64,000 nt of DNA from Grammothele lineata (Eukaryota; Basidiomycota; Agaricomycetes; Polyporales; Polyporaceae): the NCBI GenBank assembly GCA_002150815.3, contig NDFF03000398.1:310001-374000 (forward strand), read 5' to 3'. How positions within the stretch are numbered: position 1 is the stretch's first letter; each line of letters begins with the position of its first letter. Made by a program: the position numbers and the translations under genes. The notes under the pieces were generated by a model. It had not been told where the DNA came from, did no database searches, and worked only from the letters and a program-made list of their open reading frames with translations. Below are positions 33,383-46,138 of this stretch, piece by piece.

Positions 33383-35864
33383 ATGGCGCCAGTCGAGACC
33401 GAGTACTACGACCTGGTGCGTGCGCCGCGGGAGCCCGTTCATGCTCCTGTTCGCGCGCAGACGCTGACGCTGTTTGCACGGGCTGCCACAGCTCGGTGTC
33501 CAGACGGACGTGAACGACACCGATCTCAAGAAGGCGTACCGCAAGCAGGCGATCAAGGTGCGTTCCCTCTCTGCCCAATGCTCGGGTGTCGCTCGCGGTT
33601 CTGTACGATGTCTGACTTGTGTATGCGCGCGGACAGTACCATCCCGACAAGAACCCGTCCCCCGACGCCGAGGAGAAGTTCAAGGAGATCAGGTGCGCCG
33701 GGTTTGCCCCTAGTTCCTCCATTTCGCGCTCACACTGCCTGTGCTCTAGCAAAGCGTACCAGATCCTCTCAGACCCTGTGAGCCCTCCCTGCTCACTCGA
33801 TCATCTCGCATCGCAGCCCCTGACGCGTTCCGCAGAACCTACGCGCCGTCTACGACAAGAATGGCGCCAAGATGGTACGCTCTCTCTCTCTCTCTCCCTC
33901 TCTCCCGTTTTCGGGCGCCGCGCCTCCGTGTGGCGGGAATCAGCGCTGACGCGACTTCTGTGTGTGCGTGCCATGTGCAGGTCGACAAGGAGGGCGGTGT
34001 TGGCATGGAGGACGCCGCTGGGTTCTTCGCGAACGTGTTCGGAGGCGAACGATTCAAGGACTACGTGAGTTTTTTTCTCCCCGCTTTTTCTTTCCGTCCT
34101 GTCCCGTCGCCCCGGTGCGCCCGAGCCGTCTCCGCTCAAGGCAACCCGTGTATATATTGCACACACATACGCACACATACGCACGGGTTCGCCACGGTGG
34201 CGCGCGCACACACATCGGGCGTATGTACCATGTACTCACCGATGCTCACCCGCCCTTGCCCCTGCCCCGCGCGCAGATCGGCGAAATCTCACTGATGAAG
34301 GAGATGACGTCCGTCGCGACGACGATGATGTCCGAGGAGGAGAAGGCCGAGATCGAACGCGAGATGAACGGCGGCGCGACCCCCGCCTCCCCCGCCCCTG
34401 CGGCCGTCACGCCGTCCCCTGCGCCGACCCCCGCCCCTGCGACGCCACAGCCCGAAGCTGCTCCCGCCGCGGCGGAGGCGGCGGCTGCGGCTGGCCCGTC
34501 CCTCGCTGCGGAACCACCCCGCTCGGTGTCCCCGTCTCCGTCCCCATCTGCCGTGTCTGCGCCCGCGACGCCCGCCGGGGCCGACAAGGAGCGAGACCCG
34601 CTCGCCGCTGCCGCAAAGAGCCCCGCGTCGTCGTCGACCTCGAACCTCAAGGAGAAGCCCGAACGCGACCGGGAGCGCGAGGGCAAGAAGCGCTCGAAGC
34701 TGACCCCCGAGCAGAAGAAGAAGCTGCAGGAGCTGGACGACGAGCGGCGGAAGAGCATGCAGGAGCGCGTGGAGACGCTCGCGAGGAAGCTCGTGGACCG
34801 CCTGCGGCCGTTCGTCGAGGCGAAGCAGCCGGGCGCCAAGGACGACGCGGAGACGGCGGCGTTCGAGCGGAAGATGAGGAGGGAGGCGGACGATTTGAAG
34901 CTGGAGAGCTTTGGGGTCGAGTTGCTGCATACGATTGGGGGGATTTATATTATGAAGGCGACGTCGTTCTTGAAGAGCAGGAAGTTTTTGGGCATGTGAG
35001 TGCGCTCGCTGCGGGTGTGGCGGGGGTAGAGGTGGCTGATTGACTGGGTCGTTGCAGTCCAGGGTTCTTCTCGAGGTTGAAGGAGAAAGGTGCGGTCGCG
35101 AAGGATGCGTGGGGAGTCATTGGCAGCGCGTGCGTCTTATTTTTTCTGCTATCCCTGGTGGCTTCTAACCGCCCTTCAGTATTGGCGTACAACACACTAT
35201 ACAGGTGAGGGCCCATCCAAACACTTCTGCTGCGCGCGCTGACACTCTTGGCGACTGTTAGGAAATGGAGAGGTTACAAGCACGCGGCGAGCTGGGCGAG
35301 GAGGAGCTCCGGGCACTAGAGGAGGACGTCACCGGCAAGGTCTGTCCCCCAACCTGGGTGTATGCGCTTTATATTCTGACTTTTGACGCTGTTCGGGCGA
35401 GCAGATCATGCTGGCGTCATGGCGAGGCACCCGCTTCGAAGTCTCTCAGGTCCTCCGCGAAGTCGTCGACCGCGTCCTCAAGGAGCCCGGCGTATCAGAC
35501 CAAGTTTTGTATAACCGCGCCAAGGTGCGCATACTTCCCCTCTCTCCTCCCTGCTGTCGTAGATAGCTAACATCGTCGGTCAACTCAGGGCCTCCTCCTC
35601 ATCGGCGCAGTCTTCAAGGCGACCGTGCCTGACGAGAGCGACGAGGAGCGCCGCGAGCTCGAACGCATGGTCGCGGAGGCCGCCGCGGGCAAGTCGAAGC
35701 ACGGCCAGCTCCGCGCCGCTCAGCGCGAACGCGCAAAGAAGCATGAGTCTACGATTCCGACTCCCGCGTCGCCCGCGCCAGCGAATGGCGAGAAAGAGAA
35801 GGCGCAGGCGAATGAGGAGAAGGAGAAGGAGAAGACGGCGCCGGCTACTGCTGCGTCGGCGTGA
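33383..35864 (+). CDS. DnaJ/Hsp40 co-chaperone with X domain (Caj1/Djp1-like)
   Basis: Type III J-protein that stimulates Hsp70. Yeast relatives Caj1 and Djp1 act in protein traffic, Djp1 in peroxisomal import. The J domain is split over small exons: MAPVETEYYDL, LGVQTDVNDTDLKKAYRKQ, YHPDKNPSPDAEEKFKEI (HPD motif), SKAYQILSDP, NLRAVYDKNGAKM. VDKEGGVGMEDAAGFFANVF, then IGEISLMKEMTSVAT, mark the family, followed by a Pro/Ala/Ser-rich linker, a charged helix (KLTPEQKKKLQELDDERR) and the X domain (VETLARKLVDRLRPFVEAK; GVELLHTIGGIYIMKATSF; LASWRGTRFEVSQVLREV). The C-terminus is Lys/Glu-rich. About 11 exons; stop at 35,862. Confidence 0.9.
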
Positions 35865-37782
35865 ACGAGCTCGCCTCGCAGCGCCTAGTTCCACGACTAC
35901 TCGCTGACGAAGTTCACTCGATCCATGACCCATGCTACATGGACTTTCGACCGGACCGTGCGTGCGGAGGTATCGTACACACTGTTATAATGCTGTCTGT
36001 TTGGTGTATCTGCGTCGTTGCTTCTCCCCTCCTCCTCCCGCTTCATCCTCTTGTCTCTTGTCTGGCCTCGCAATCGCATACATACATACTACCCACCACC
36101 CTGATCCTCTGCTCGCCCCGCCGATTCGTGAGGGCGCGTCGCCGTTCTGGTTCTCCCGGTCTCTGGTCCGTTCACTTCATCTGTTTTGGTGTTGATGCAA
36201 ATAGAATAGTACTTACCCACCTCTGCGCTCCACTCGTTCGACTAGTGTACACTCTGACGACCCTTTCCGCTGGTTCTCGGTCCCTCACGCCCGTTTCTCG
36301 TTTCCCGTTTCTCTCTCGACCCTCATTTCTCATTTCATGACCCTCGTTCCGAGTCCCGCCCCTCGCCGTCCTCCATGCGTTCCGCTCCCGACCCGGCCCA
36401 CCGCTATCTACCACGCTCTGTGCTATGCTCGTTGGATATGCATATACACACGTCCTCCATCTTACATCCTACGCTCTGACGTCGGCCTGGTGCACCAGTC
36501 TCGCCCCCGAGGGAAGAGGGAGAGGGGGAGGGGGGCTGTGATCTGGATTCTGCACTCAGGCTCGTCGCTGGTAGCCGTATGGACGTGTCCGTGATCGTCG
36601 CATCCGCTCGTCCGGTATTCGCGTTCGTATTCTGCGCTGCTTCTGCCCATCCATCTATCCCCGGACACTCGGGTATCTCTGTCTGGTGTGTACGGCATGT
36701 AGCGTCGCGGAGTTAGCTTTTTCGGGTGGCGGTGTTTTCGGTAGGCGGTGGTTTGGAGCGGGCTATTGAGTTCGAGTTCTGTCACAGGCTCAGATTGCAG
36801 CTCGATGTTGGGGGTTGGGGGTCGGGCCGGCTTGTGAGGTGAGTGTGGATACATTTTTGTAACGCGTGTGTTGTGCTGACCAGGTTGTGTCGGTCAAGAG
36901 ACGGGGTTTATGGGTGCTTTCTCGACTTCATAACGCGGAGGGCGAAGAAGCCAATTGGGAGGTGAGGACGCCTTGAAATGTCTAGACCAGAAGTGCTGAC
37001 GATCTACAAACGTCACAGTCCCAGCCGATCTGTCCAGCCTTGCGCCGGTATACCATCTTTGCGAGCCTATGAGCCGTCCATCATTCTTATAGCGACGCGT
37101 GAAACGCGTGCGAATCTCCACAATGCCGACGGAATCTCGTTCACCTCTCCGACCTGCCGTCGGACGGATGAACCGGTTGACTGTCTGGGTGTGTATACGG
37201 CGTGAAGAGGCCGTACACTCGACTAACGTACCGGTGGAAGTGGGTGGCCGGAGCAAAAACTCATCAACTACAAGGCGTGTTGTCGTACGGCTCGGTATGT
37301 ACTGGATAGCGTTTAAGACGTCTGGGTGGGGGCGCTGACCCTTCTCACGTTCAGTTGTGAAAATAAGCTTCTGTCCATTGAGGACTGCATCATTCGCGGG
37401 AACCTTGTAGGGCGGCCCGCCGTACTCGCAACGACCGCGTGATTCAAGCGCTGTGTGAAGACGGCTGGCAGTGCAGCGAAGACCCAGAACGACCTCGACG
37501 ACGGCACGGAATCGTCATGCACCTCCGATGGAAGCCCAAGCGACCGTGGACTTTGCACACTCTCAGCGTTTTGTCGACTTCGCCCCGGGCAGGGAATCCG
37601 ATTTGATCGCGCCTCCACCGACCGCCGCGCCACCCCGCACATCAAGGAACGTCCGCTGCCATGCGTTTCTGCCATCCCGTCCGGAGACGGCGGTGCGCCC
37701 CGCGCTGCCGACTTCGCAGGACCGCCATCCCGTGATGCCGCTTCTTGCGTATGGGCACGTCCGGCGACGCGTCTCTGGCCGC
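35865..37782. other. 1.9 kb intergenic, no gene seen
   Basis: The first 600 bp are CT-rich and AT-richer, a likely long 3' UTR. The remainder has short frames on both strands without domains or splice logic. A GC-rich block from about 37,450 leads to the TATA box at 37,783. Confidence 0.45.
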
Positions 37783-37789
37783 TATATAT
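37783..37789 (+). promoter_or_regulatory. TATA box of the GH5 gene
   Basis: TATATAT at 37,783-37,789 lies 100 bp upstream of the ATG at 37,889 and is flanked by GC-rich sequence, a typical position for a strong fungal promoter. Confidence 0.6.
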
Positions 37790-37888
37790 GCGGCCGTGAG
37801 GTGGATCGTCGGTCTGCAGCAGCGGCACGCCTCTCAGTACTGCTTCTACAGCTACACTCACGACTCCAGATCCGCTACTTTCACGACC

Positions 37889-39396
37889 ATGCGTTTTGCG
37901 TCTCTTCTTGCGGTTGCTCTCCCGCTCTTCGCCCAAGGCGCGTTCGCTGCGAACGCGTTTGCGGGCTCGAACCTCTACTATGCTGCTGGTTTGTCCAGGG
38001 ACCAACGGACGAGCCTTTTGACGTGCGTTCCACTCTGTCTGCTTCATGTACGCTAACTAATCCGTGTATGCGCTTTCCAGGGCTCTTAAGAGCGCGAACA
38101 TGAAGGTACTTCGCGTCTGGCTCGACGGCCAGAGTACTACCCAGAAGGTTCGTCTCCTACCCTTACGACGCGTACTAGTGTCGCAGAATCACTTACATGC
38201 ACATCGTATTCTCAGGGCACGACCATCAACCCCTTCCCTGACCTCGAGCCGACCAAGATTTGTAACGGCGACGCGTCGTGCTACAACGACACCGTACTTC
38301 AGCGGCTCGATGACTTCATGGTCGATGCGCACTCCTTCGGGATCAAGGTCCGTGTCTTTCTCTTGTTGACCATTCTCAGCCTGAGTATTGTTAACACTTC
38401 CTCATTACTCTCCATCGGGCCACGCACCACACTTGACAGCTCCTCATCAGCATGCACAGCTTCAACGCGCTCCAGGCCGGGGACGTGTACGGCAAGCAGT
38501 ACGGCACGGGCTACTTCTACGAGCAGGCCGCACCTCAGGAGGCGTTCGACAAGCGGCTCGTGCACGTCCTAAACCACGTCCACGGCACGCTCAAGAAGCC
38601 GTGGAAGGAGCTCAGCGACTATATCTTCGGCTTCGAGGCCGAGAACGAGGCCATGATAGGCAAGGGCGAGGATTACATCAAGGCCCACACTGCCTGGTGA
38701 GCGAGCACCGTCTCCAGCCACCGCGCTTCCGCGAGCTCACTGGCTCTTGCTTTGGGGTTGCAGGCAATGCGACCGCGCGAAGACGATCAAGGGCCAGCTC
38801 GGCGACAACAGCGGCATCATCGTCATGACCGGCGGCGAGTCCTGGCTCTCCGAGTCGGTGCAGTCCGACTGGCTCAAGTGCGACGCGCTCGACGTCATCT
38901 CCATCCATGCCTACGGCACCGGCGACCTCCAGACGTCCGCGCTCAAGCCGTTCGTGAGCCAGGCCCAGAGCGCAGGCAAGAAGCTCATCATGGAGGAGTG
39001 GTGCGTCCGCATTGCCCTGTTGGTGGTGCGGTAGAGACTCACCAGTCTGCCACTACAGGGGCGCGTGCTACTTCGACACGTCGAACAACAACTGCGCCAA
39101 CGGTGGCCAGTTGGCGACCGCGACCCGCAACGCGAACATCAAGAACTGGGCGGGCCAGATCACCGGCGCCGGCCTCTCGTGGCTCTACTGGCAGGTCATC
39201 CCCAACGCCGATCCGCACGTACGTGGTCGAAGCTCTTCCATGTGTGGTTGTAATACTCACGCTAATCCCACAACAGAACGGGGGTGACTACGAGGTCGGT
39301 ATTACGGGCGACCCGTCTTGGGACACCCTCAAGGCTGCAGCGCAGGCTGCCTCCAAGGCCTCCTCACCCTTTGACTTCTCCCCGTACTTGTTGTAG
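37889..39396 (+). CDS. Secreted glycoside hydrolase family 5 (mannanase/glucanase-like)
   Basis: Secreted (beta/alpha)8 glycosidase. Signal peptide MRFASLLAVALPLFAQGAFA, then NAFAGSNLYYAAGLSRDQR. Core exons: ALKSANMKVLRVWLDGQS, then LLISMHSFNALQAGDVYG, then YIFGFEAENEAMIGKGEDY (Asn-Glu, proton donor), VISIHAYGTGDLQTSALK, KLIMEEW spliced to GACYFDTSNNNC (Glu nucleophile), and SWLYWQVIPNADPH. These match clan GH-A/GH5 catalytic sites. Substrate is uncertain: family relatives include endo-1,4-beta-mannanases and beta-glucanases. No CBM1 is present. The end is ASSPFDFSPYLL with TAG at 39,394. Eight exons inferred. A TATA box lies 100 bp upstream. Confidence 0.88.
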
Positions 39397-39661
39397 GCGT
39401 TGCCGCTTCACTGGCCAGTGCAGCGGTGGTTCCTCTAAGCCATGCAGAGGCGATATTAAGAACTGTTGTTAGCCATTGACCCATTTAATCAATCCAATGC
39501 ACGCTTTTCACGTACGCATGTGACGCGACTTCGGTTACATCTGAGCTTGCCGTGGTGGTTTTTATGACTGGACTGGCAGCAGACTGACGTCGTCTGCGTG
39601 AACTTGGCGAGAGAGAAAAAAAACTGCGCGACATGTTGTCACACATTTGTTATAACATATC

Positions 39662-39740
39662 GGCCGCCTGGCGTAATGGCAACGCGTCTGACTACGATTG
39701 GGTAATCAGGAGATTGCAGGTTCGACCCCTGCGGTGGTCA
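39662..39740 (+). tRNA. tRNA-Arg (ACG anticodon likely), second copy, 7-nt intron
   Basis: Same cloverleaf as at 6,926. It differs only in the intron part of the loop (CTACGATTGGGTAA) and one acceptor base, where this copy restores the pairing (GGTGGTC against GTTGGTC). A T5 run at 39,741-39,745 is a good RNA polymerase III terminator. The intron of exactly 7 nt after A37 is kept in both copies. Confidence 0.88.
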
Positions 39741-39997
39741 TTTTTGCCTTATACGGCAAGCTAAGTCCCTTTTTGCGGGATGCGCGCGAGAGGTTAGCAT
39801 TACTATCGGGTAAGTATGAGTGGCCGCAACGGTATAGAGACGGTTCACAAGCGAGCATCAATGACGTAATTCGGGGTGAAGACACGCTCGCTGCTGGGTT
39901 CATGCATCCTGGTCTCCGTTCACAGCTCTTGTATGCCTCTCACACTCGCATGTGCTACGCACCTTCGCAATAATCACTCGGTCCCGGAGCGTCGACC

Positions 39998-42084
39998 ATG
40001 AGCATCACCCTCGACCTCATTTTCGTCCTCACAGGCCTCAGCTATGTCTCACTTGCTCCCTACACCAAGGTCGAGGAGAGCTTCAACCTTCATGCCACGC
40101 ACGATGTGCTGATGCACGGTGTCGCTGCCGACGCCCTACGCAATGTACGTTGCAAGTCTTTCTTTCGTCCTTTTTCCCTCCTCAAGGCCATCAACATCCC
40201 TTTGCGCTTTCTTTTAGTGTTCGGGCATAAGGTGCTGACGCTCCGCATGCGCGCAGTACGACCACTTCACCTTCCCGGGAGCCGTCCCTCGGACGTTCGT
40301 TGGGAGCATCGCGCTCGGATGGGCCGCGCAACTCTGTCTCCGCGTAGCTGCCGCGTTTGGGTTCGTCGCGGACAAGTTCGACGCGCAAGTTGTCGGTGAG
40401 CCTTGCTCTCCTTTCCCTCCCTTCATCGCGCTAAGCCTGGCGTGTATATGCGCGTCGTCTTGGTAGCGCGGATGGTGCTTGCGAGCGCGAACGCGGTGGG
40501 GCTATGTTTGGTGCGGCGTGCGGTGGCGAGGCGGTTTGGGAGGGGCACGGGCGTGTTGTTCGTGCTGTTGAGCTGCACGCAGTTCCATCTGCCGTTTTGG
40601 ATGGGGCGCACGCTCCCGAATATGTTTGCTCTCTTGCCTGGTGAGTAGACCTCGTCTTCGACGCGCAGTTGGATGTTGGGATGATGATGTTGCCTCTCCT
40701 GTTTTGCGCCCCGCGTTCCCTGTTCCTTATCCCTAATCTGAAGCAAACGTCGCACTCTACCTCCTCCTTGACCGCGCGCCGAACTCCACGCGTCCGAGCA
40801 AGTCAAGCGTGAATTGGGCGATCGCGCTCCTCACCTTCGCCACCGCCGTCTTCCGCTCGGAGCTGCTACTACTGCTGGGTCCGCTCACGCTACAAGCGGC
40901 TCTGTTCTACACGTCCTTCTATGACGTGGTAAGGGTCGGTCTCATTGCAGGCCTTATATCCGCAGGTGAGTGCATCTTCGAACATGGAGACAATTCTGAC
41001 GGGACTGAGAAAAAGCGCAGCGCTCACAGTCGCTGTCGATTCGTACTTCTGGCAACAGTGGCCGCTCTGGCCCGAGCTCTTTGGGATATACTTCAACGTC
41101 GTTCAAGGCAAGAGCTCGGAATGGGGCGTGAGTTTCTCTGCGTTCTCCTCGCTCTCTTGTCCTGAGGCATCGAGCAGGTATCTCCAGTCCACGCATATAT
41201 CAGCTCGTTCCTCCCCAAACTACTCCTTACTTCACTCCCTCTGTCTCTCCTTGGGTGCCTGCTCGACTGGCGGACACGCGAGATTATGCTGCCATATGCT
41301 GGGTTCCTCGCCCTCATCAGTGGCCTGGCGCACAAGGAGTGGCGATTCGTCATTTACGTCGTGCCTGCGTTCAACGTGGCTGCTGCGCGAGGCGCGACAT
41401 GGCTGTAGGTCTCAATGCTCCGGTCGAATTCCTTTTCTAATATGGACGGACGTGCAGAATGAGTCGGCGCAAGGGCATGCTTTTCGGCCGGCTCTGTTTC
41501 CTTTCAGTATTCGGAATGCTCCTAGCGAATTGTTTGGCGACGATGCTCCTGGCACGCTCGTCCTTCTCAAACTATCCCGGAGGCGCGGCGCTGAACGCGT
41601 TCAACAAAGTATTCACCTCAGAAGAACACGGTTCGTGCTTTCTACATTCAATACTCATACCCCAGAACTGACCCTCGTTTCCAATCTAGTACATGTCCAC
41701 ATATCCAACCTCGCAGCGCAGACAGGCGCATCCCTATTCCTGCACACGCGCGCGCCGCCGTATCTCCCCTTCTCCTCTCCCCCACCCCCACACGCGAACT
41801 GGACGTACGACAAGACCGAGAACCTCTCGCTCGACGCGCTCACCGCAACGCGGCAAATCACGCACCTCATCGCGGAAGCGGACACGTTCGCCGCCGCGTC
41901 GCGCTCCGCCCGCGCGGCGTGGCAGCCGCTCGCGACCGTGGACGGGTTCGACGGCTGGCGGCTGAATCTGGACGCGGTCAGCCGTGGGGAGGGCACGGGG
42001 TTGGCGGAGAGGCTGGCGGGGCTGACGAGGGTGCTGGAGATGCGGCGGAGCGAGAAGCTAGTGATATTGGCGCGGGTCGGGTGA
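39998..42084 (+). CDS. ALG12: Alg12 dolichyl-P-mannose alpha-1,6-mannosyltransferase (GT22)
   Basis: ER membrane mannosyltransferase that adds the alpha-1,6 mannose to the lipid-linked N-glycan precursor. Start [19 protein letters not shown], then the GT22 signature [104 protein letters not shown], and the late [19 protein letters not shown], whose HKE motif is family-specific. The last exons are lumenal and end [15 protein letters not shown] at 42,084. Around ten exons. A decayed inverted copy of the 5' part lies at 4,140-4,780; this copy has intact donors and reading frame. The start is 258 bp after the tRNA-Arg. Confidence 0.9.
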
Positions 42085-42299
42085 GCGGTGCGTTTACTGC
42101 GGCCGCTGCCCTTTGTGTTCGAGACGCGTATTTATGCGGAAGATCTTGAAAATATGGAACTTCAGCTTCTGGAGCTTATGGCTGCGATAGTCTCTCGGGT
42201 CTGAATGGAACACATCAGCAAGAGCAAGCCTCCTCTGCTCGGTTCCTGGAAAGACGCATGACGTCATCGCGAGCCTTAGTAACTTGCCAGCCACAATTT

Positions 42300-43355
42300 T
42301 CTTGCCAGCCTCTGGCCACTGAAGATGCATATAACAAGCACCTTCGCCGTCGTCCTTTCCTCCCATCGACCACCACCATCCCCCCCCCCACTTACCGCCC
42401 ACCAACTACGCTCCTCGCTGTTCTTGTCAGCGCCGCTCTCGCCCTCGTCCTTGGCACCATCTTCTCTCCGGGGTACCGTCTCGACGTTGGCTGTCATGTC
42501 GGAAGCAGAGCCATGTCGTCTCCGCTGTCCCCGCCAATCACGGACGCGTATACATGAACCGGGCTTGTGACTATGGTCGACGTCTCTAATCTCTTTCGGT
42601 TCCTGTGGTTCGGTGCAGGGCCTGTCCCTCCTGTCCTCGTCCCTCCCGGCCTCTCCTCCTCCCGATTGGTTGCCCCTGCTAGACAGATCATTCTACCATC
42701 CGACCCGCCCAACGAAGCCCAAGTGGTCGGTGCATCGCGCATATAGTACGACCTCTCGTGCGTGGATGGCACTTATTCTCTTAAGTTCTTCTTTGACATA
42801 AGTAAGTTTGTGCCCCTCTGCCCCCTTTGGTGAGCATTGGGCTAACGTATGGTCGCAGAACGTAATCCCGACCAGCAGATGATTCATCACTTGGAACATC
42901 AGGTCATCGAGAACGTTGTTCTGCAGGTAAGTGTTCTATGCTTCTTTGGCATGTGGTTGCCCCGATGGCTCATGTTGGATATGGCAATCTACATACTCCT
43001 TTTCCAATAGGCTCAGCGTTACGCTCATTCAGAGCTAATCTTGCCGGAGATATCTGAGCCGCCTCATATACGTCAATTCCTTAACTTTGACGGGTCACAC
43101 GGACGACACGGCGCGGGAGTTTCAGGGACGAGGTGCGAGCTCGTTTTCTGTAAGTGCCACTCAGCTTCTCTTGTGGAAGTAAGTACTTGGCTTCTAGTGG
43201 CTGATGTTGTGACTGGCACAGATAGCATCCACCTTGGACAATATTGCTTCGATCAAACGAAGATCAGTTTTCTACCGCCCCGTGCCTGCCGTGATTATCT
43301 CAGCTCCCCAGTATGTGAAGGGTCCGCACCCGGCTTCGCCTTCCCCGAACGCTGA
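42300..43355 (+). CDS. Unrecognised multi-exon gene or decaying gene (copy A of an inverted pair)
   Basis: Coding signal is partial. A hydrophobic stretch LLAVLVSAALALVLGTIF (from about 42,408) is signal-peptide-like but lacks an ATG: the aligned base triplet in copy B (47,115 minus) is ATG, here ACG. An intron with matching ends in both copies follows (gtatac near 42,549 to tgcag at 42,620). Later exons are cleaner: YDLSCVDGTYSLKFFFDI, then KRNPDQQMIHHLEHQVIEN, then AQRYAHSELILPEISEPPH ending at a TGA at 43,353, with GT-AG joins in phase. I do not recognise the protein. Whether it is expressed from another start or is a pseudogene cannot be decided from sequence alone. Confidence 0.35.
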
Positions 43356-43540
43356 CAGAATCACCTTTATACGTAGGCTCTTTGACCCTTCCATGTCCGG
43401 ACATGGGCACGCTCCCACCGCACTCAGTTTGCCAGCAGCGCTCCCCAGGTGGTCGTCCGCCCACTTATCGACTTCAGGCTTAGCCGGCCTCCAGTCCCTC
43501 TATCTTTCCCTCACCTCCGTCCGGAGCCGCCACTTGCGTC

Positions 43541-44556
43541 ATGTCTTGCCCCGAGTGCGTGAAAGGCTCAGTTCACACCGGGACGCCAAAGGGTACCGAG
43601 ATCAAGGTTGGAGATGTGGACGCCTACGCCACGGGTCCGGAAGACGCGCTACGTATTATCGTCGTCGGCCATGACATCTTCGGCTGGAAGTTCGTGAACA
43701 CTAGACTCCTTGCGGACGAATATGCTGGGCATGGATTCCGGGTCCTCGTACCCGACCTATTCAAAGGTGCGTAGTTCAAGTCTCGACCTTCTGCATCCAG
43801 CAAGCTCACGCCATTGTGGATCTCACCCGGCGGTATCCTCACGATTACACGCGTGTATGTGCCCCCACACTAGGCTCGCGCCTCCCGACATGGTCATTAA
43901 CCCCGCATGACCACCACGCAACACATACCATCTTCCAGCGGTTAGTCGCCACCCCGCTGTCCTACTTCGTCCTCGTCCCTTTCGTCCTCCGCAACATGCC
44001 CCGCCAAGTCGCCACCGTCACCCACATCGCCTCGACCCTCCGTACCGCCCACCCAGACGCGAAGATCGGGTTCGTCGGTTTCTGCTGGGGCGGTCGCTTC
44101 GCCATCTCGCTCAATCACCTCTTCGACGCTTCCGTCGCCTGCCACCCCTCGCTCGTGCGCTTCCCTGCGGAGCTCGCGGGGATCAAGGGCCCCTTCAGCC
44201 TCGCCGCTGCCGCAGGCGACAAGCAGTACAACGCCGCGCGCGCAAAGGAGACGGAGAAGATCCTGAGGGAGCGGGGCATGAAGGACGTGGAGGTGAAGGT
44301 GTACGAGGGCGTGCACCACGGCTGGACGTGCCGCGGGGACATGGCGGACGAGGTGCAGCGGAAGGCGAGGGAGGACGCGGTGGAGCAGGTCGTGGACTGG
44401 TTCGGGAAGTACCTCATCCCTGCGCCGGCGAGCGCCCCGGCGGGCTTGCCTGCTCGCGAGCCTGAGCCTGAGCCTGCACCCGAGCCCGCGCCCGCGCCCG
44501 CGCCTGCTCCGCCTCCGAAGGGGAAGGAGGCCTCGGGCGCGGCGCCGGTGCCGTGA
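43541..44556 (+). CDS. Dienelactone hydrolase family protein
   Basis: Alpha/beta hydrolase of the dienelactone hydrolase (carboxymethylenebutenolidase) family, about 300 residues, with one intron (43,767 to 43,872). Start MSCPECVKGSVHTGTPKG; then IIVVGHDIFGWKFVNTRLL, RVLVPDLFKGSRLPTWSLTP, and the nucleophile motif GFVGFCWGGR (Cys in place of Ser, typical of the family). The catalytic His is in YEGVHHGWTCRGD. The C-terminal 50 residues are an unusual Pro-Glu-Ala repeat (EPEPEPAPEPAPAPAPAPP) ending KGKEASGAAPVP, not part of the fold. Substrate unknown; such proteins occur in aromatic catabolism and as Aim2-like proteins of unclear role. Confidence 0.88.
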
Positions 44557-46138
44557 GCGTGAGTGTGGCGCATCTGCTTTCGTGTGTTTGTCATGCATGT
44601 CGGGACATGCTGTGGTCCACATTCGGGGAATTAGAAGGAATTGCATTTAGGTCGGCGGTCCTTGAGCGTGCATTCCGCTTCTGTACGGCCATGCAGTGGT
44701 CTCTAGCTATCCCGAACGGTATCCCTCTTCGACGTATGTGCCCGGCTCTCCGGTGCTCCCTTTCCACCTGCGGACGAAAGAAACGGAATCGACGGCGTAC
44801 CAATAGTCCTCTCTGTACACACCCGCGAAGCACGGGAGGAATCCGAGTCTGGGCTGTCTTCACCATGGAGTCCGCAAGTTTGTTGGTCAATGGGATGTGC
44901 CTGCCAGTGTATACACTCTAGGAGCAAGGAGTTGTCGGCGGCATCGTTCGAAGTGTTCTTGAGATTGAGCCTTCCTGACCTGTGCGGCGCGGCGCCGGGC
45001 GTACCTCTACATAGAGAGGTCGGCCTGGAGAGAGAGCGCAGACGGTGATAACGCGTGTCGAAAGAGCGTGTTAGGAACGTACCCGTTGCGCTACAGGCTA
45101 CAGCGCAGGATAGCATGAGCGCACCCGTGCCGGTGTCGCCGGCCTCATCGCGGGGCGTGCAGCGCGCTGCAACGCGGTGTGCGTCGAAGCATTGGCCGAG
45201 TCGGTCTGGCGCAGTGCGCGGGTCGATTTGCGCCGAAAGGTATCCGTCAAGCCGAGGGAGAGCGGGGACTCGGAAGTGCGGAGAGATAAGAGTGGTGGTG
45301 GTAAGCGGAAAAGAGTGACGCATTGGTTGCGCGTCCGACGCTCAACTGACGCTCAGCAGCCATGGCTGGTCGCTTGCGAGAATGACCTCGTTTGAGATTC
45401 GGCACCGAACTCGGTCCAAGTACTGTGTGGATTACCACTCGCGGTACTGCACACTAGTTGTTCTACTAGTCCTGCCAAAGGCGAGGCTTACATTCAAAGT
45501 AAGACGTAGAGGATGGCGCGACACTCCAGAACGTAAAGATAGAGCTGCCAGACAGGCAAGGATGGGGTCTGCGAACCCGCTTCCGCGCTACGTACACTCC
45601 GTGAAGCGTGTTGAATTTGGGAACGTACGAGAAACCTTACGGCAGCCGTAACCCCTCTTTGACGTTCCGAATTTCGTGCTATAGTACATGCCCCCTCTGT
45701 ATATGCACTACAGTATGTACCTGCAAATCCCTCAGCAAGCCGACAACGGGGTCTTTGAGCTCGCCGGATTAGGCCGGGCAGATTCGAGTTCAGGTTCGGG
45801 CGTACGGCTACCGTTGCAGGTCGGTGTCGGTCAACGAGTCGTGGAGTCTCGACGGGATATCCAGCTACCGTGCACGCCGTCGTGCACGCTTAGCGCATAT
45901 CCAGACGTCGCTGATATCCAACGTTTTCAAGTTCGAGGCTGATCTCGCAATGGAATACATGTACATGGTCGAGATGCCTATCGTCTGGGGGATGCAAGAG
46001 GGTGCATCGCGGTCCTACCTGGATTCACGGCGAAGCGCATGGTCAAGCGATCAAGCCGAAGCGTGACGCGCACGAAACTGTTACTGCTTCTCGGGCCAAC
46101 GAAGCGGTAATTCGCATCTCGATGCACAATGTAGAGAG
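44557..46138. other. 1.6 kb without supported gene
   Basis: Frames of 70-120 codons on both strands, none with a recognisable family or a splice chain. GC content drops relative to the genes before it. This is the start of the accessory-looking block. Confidence 0.4.
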
